Made by a program: the position numbers and the translations under genes | Part shown: piece after piece, positions 11,521 to 13,368 of the stretch | Layout of the letters: each line of letters starts with the position of its first letter | Position numbering within the stretch: position 1 is the first letter of the stretch | Notes under the pieces: generated by a model | Seen by the model: the letters and a program-made list of their open reading frames with translations, nothing else | Database searches by the model: none | What the model was told of the DNA's origin: nothing | From: Anaerolineae bacterium | Lineage (GTDB): Bacteria; Chloroflexota; Anaerolineae; B4-G1 | Assembly: GCA_030612185.1 (NCBI GenBank) | Contig: JAUWOI010000062.1 | Span: 1 to 13,368, forward strand | Reading direction: 5' to 3' | DNA length: 13,368 nucleotides

Positions 11521-13368
11521 GTGCTGGCTGAACTGCACATTCGTGATTTCGCCATTATTGATGAGTTGCAGTTACATTTCGCCCCGGGCTTCTCGGCGCT
11601 GACCGGCGAGACCGGCGCGGGCAAGTCCATCATCGTTGACGCGGTGGAACTGGTGCTGGGCGGGCGGGCCGGCGCTACCTCCGTGCGCGCCGGGGCCGCC
11701 CGCGCCATCATCGAGGCCGTTTTCCGGCTGGGGCTTGGGCAGCGGACCGCGATTGACCTTGTGCTGGAGCGGGAGGGACTGGAGGGGGACGACCCGGGCC
11801 TGCTGCTCCTGGGGCGCGAGGTGCGCCTGAGCGGGCGCAACGTCTGCCGCGTCAATGGCCGGGCCGTCACGCTGGCGCTCCTGCGCCAGGTGGCCGAGGG
11901 ACTGGTGGACATCCACGGCCAGAGCGAGCACCTCTCCCTGCTGCGGGTGCGCGAGCACGTCAATCTGCTGGACCGGTACGCGGAACTTTGGCCGCTGCGG
12001 GTGCAGGTCGCTGAGTTGGCGGGCCGTGTGCGGGAGATACGGCGGGAACTGGCGGACCTTGTGCTCCGCGAGCAGGAATTGGCGCACCGGGCCGACCTGT
12101 TGCAGTTCCAGATCGGCGAGATAGGGGCGGCGGCCCTCCAATTTGGTGAGGAGAAGGAGTTGCTCAAGGAGCGGCTGCGGCTGACCCACGCCGAGCAATT
12201 GGTCGCGTTGGTCAGTGAGGCGCTCTGCACGCTTGAGGAAGGAGAGGGGCAGGCGGTGGCGGCGCTGGATCTGCTGGGCGCAGCGTTGCGTGCTCTGGAG
12301 GGGTTGGCTCGCGTTGACCCGGCGCTGGAACCCCGGTTGCGGGCCGCCGAGAGTCTCAACTATCAGGTGGAGGAACTGGTCAGGGGTTTGCGTGACTATC
12401 AGGAGCAGATTGAGCACAACCCGCAACGATTGCAGGAGGTGGAGGAGCGGCTGACGTTGATCCGCCGGTTGGAGCGCAAGTATGGCACGACGATCCCTGC
12501 CGTGCTGGCCTACGCCGAGAAGGCAGCGCAGGAATTGGACACGATCACCCACAGTGAGGAGCGCGTCGCCGAGTTACAGGCGGAGCAGGAACGTCTGCTG
12601 GCAGAGTTGGGGGAGTTGGTGGCCGAACTCTCGCTGCGGCGGCGCGAGGCGGCGGAGCGGCTGGCGGCGGGGATAGAGGATGAACTGGGTGACCTGAGGA
12701 TGGAGGGGGCGCGGTTTGGGGTTGATTTTCGGTTGAGGGAGGATCCAGAAGGTGTGCCGGTGGACGAATTGCGAATTGCGAATGGCGAATTGTTATCTGC
12801 AATCTCGAATTTGCAATCTGCGCGGGTGGCTTTCGACTCTTCTGGCATTGACCGCGTCGAGTTCCTCGTTTCTCCGAACCCAGGGGAGCCGCTGAAGCCC
12901 CTGGTGAAGATTGCCTCCGGCGGTGAGACCTCCCGGCTGATGCTGGCGCTCAAGACGGTGCTCTCCCGCGCCGACGAGACCCCGACGCTTATTTTCGACG
13001 AGATTGACCAGGGCATCGGCGGGCGCGTGGGGGCGACGGTGGGCGAGAAACTGTGGGGGCTGACGGCAGGAACGAGGCAGGGTGGTCTGCGCCACCAGGT
13101 GTTATGCGTGACCCACCTGCCGCAGTTGGCCGGTTTCGGAGACGTGCACTTCCGCGTGGAGAAGCACGTCGAGAAGACCGGGGCGGGTGAGCGCACGGTG
13201 GCGCGGGTCAGGCAGTTGCAGGGTAGGGCGCGTGTGGAGGAACTGGCGCAGATGCTCGGGGCGAGTGGCGAGGCGTCCTACCGGAGTGCGGAGGAGATAC
13301 TGGGGCAAGTTGCAAGTCGCAAGTTGCAAGTTGCAAGGGGGGCAGGGGAGCAGATGGGCGGAGGAGCA
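11521..13368 (+). CDS. recN: DNA repair protein RecN (runs off window at its 3' end)
   Basis: The frame is open for 616 codons from a GTG at 11521, which AGGAGG precedes by six bases. The SMC-like ATPase layout is clear: Walker A GETGAGKS (29-36), DIHGQSEHLSLL (about 131-142) and a long Glu/Arg-rich coiled coil (about 160-400). Then come the signature ASGGETSR (465-472), Walker B LIFDEIDQGIGG (490-501) and CVTHLPQLAG. RecN holds DNA ends together during double-strand-break repair. Known RecN proteins have roughly 550-590 residues; this one is already longer. The excess comes from a heptamer-encoded insert at about residues 415-434 and a heptamer-encoded tail from about residue 595. No stop is reached, so the true end lies beyond the window. 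The ATPase motifs look intact. Confidence 0.96.
   Translation, partial: MLAELHIRDFAIIDELQLHFAPGFSALTGETGAGKSIIVDAVELVLGGRAGATSVRAGAARAIIEAVFRLGLGQRTAIDLVLEREGLEGDDPGLLLLGREVRLSGRNVCRVNGRAVTLALLRQVAEGLVDIHGQSEHLSLLRVREHVNLLDRYAELWPLRVQVAELAGRVREIRRELADLVLREQELAHRADLLQFQIGEIGAAALQFGEEKELLKERLRLTHAEQLVALVSEALCTLEEGEGQAVAALDLLGAALRALEGLARVDPALEPRLRAAESLNYQVEELVRGLRDYQEQIEHNPQRLQEVEERLTLIRRLERKYGTTIPAVLAYAEKAAQELDTITHSEERVAELQAEQERLLAELGELVAELSLRRREAAERLAAGIEDELGDLRMEGARFGVDFRLREDPEGVPVDELRIANGELLSAISNLQSARVAFDSSGIDRVEFLVSPNPGEPLKPLVKIASGGETSRLMLALKTVLSRADETPTLIFDEIDQGIGGRVGATVGEKLWGLTAGTRQGGLRHQVLCVTHLPQLAGFGDVHFRVEKHVEKTGAGERTVARVRQLQGRARVEELAQMLGASGEASYRSAEEILGQVASRKLQVARGAGEQMGGGA
12766..12821. 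repeat. Heptanucleotide tandem array inside recN
   Basis: Four units (GAATTGC, GAATTGC, GAATGGC, GAATTGT) are followed by TATCTGC, AATCTCG, AATTTGC, AATCTGC, keeping the 7-bp period for 56 bases. The array encodes an insert, roughly ELRIANGELLSAISNLQSA, between the coiled coil and the C-terminal ATPase half. Fifty-six is not a multiple of three, so flanking bases must also have been added or lost to keep the frame. Confidence 0.75.
13305..13339. repeat. Heptanucleotide tandem array (GCAAGTT) in the recN tail
   Basis: Five units lie in a row: GCAAGTT, GCAAGTC, GCAAGTT, GCAAGTT, GCAAGGG. They are read in frame as QVASRKLQVARG, beyond the usual RecN C-terminus. Confidence 0.75.

Noticed and set aside
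10084..12552. Long minus-strand reading frames of about 300-480 residues opposite nadK and recN
   Set aside because: They are antisense to genes with clear motifs, have low-complexity Arg/Ser/Pro-rich composition, and reflect GC-rich third positions.

Overview
The window looks like chromosomal DNA of an uncultured, GC-rich bacterium, most likely Chloroflexota (Anaerolineae-like). That placement is inferred from a B-box plus membrane-helix protein in a nadK-recN cluster, a GH130 enzyme, HepT/MntA, a conserved-looking Cys-rich orphan and many short word repeats. No rRNA or other taxonomic marker is present.

Region 1 (1-4138, minus strand) is a tightly packed operon for a type III CRISPR effector. 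In transcription order it encodes a Cas11/Csm2-like small helical protein, a Csx7-type RAMP, two more RAMP (Cas7-like) proteins, a small helical protein fused to a cold-shock domain, and the start of a Cas10-like subunit that runs off the window edge. Consecutive genes overlap or are separated by 11 nt or less. Cas10 has no room for an N-terminal HD nuclease domain. No adaptation genes, Cas6 or CRISPR array are visible.

Region 2 (4139-4566) is about 420 nt with no credible gene. It holds a near-consensus sigma-70 promoter (TTGACA-17-TATACT, minus strand), then about 340 nt full of hairpins, then a terminator-like hairpin just before the CRISPR operon. I read this as a candidate structured RNA or long structured leader. 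It is the most intriguing unexplained element here.

Region 3 (4563-8042, minus strand) carries a HAD-family hydrolase with a G/C palindrome inside its coding sequence, a 140-bp MITE with perfect terminal inverted repeats and 10-bp flanking direct repeats, a GH130 mannoside phosphorylase/hydrolase, a 200-bp palindromic repeat block, a Cys-rich orphan, and a HepT/MntA-type toxin-antitoxin pair just downstream of efp.

Region 4 (8090-13368) is core housekeeping. efp (minus) and hisS (plus) diverge from back-to-back promoters. hisS is followed by nadK, a B-box/membrane protein and recN (open at the window edge) in a tight plus-strand cluster.

From 7114 onward, five separate arrays of heptanucleotide tandem words with different sequences sit at gene ends or inside genes (hepT end, hisS stop, nadK tail, inside recN, recN tail). 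They resemble the heptameric short tandem repeats described in heterocystous cyanobacteria.
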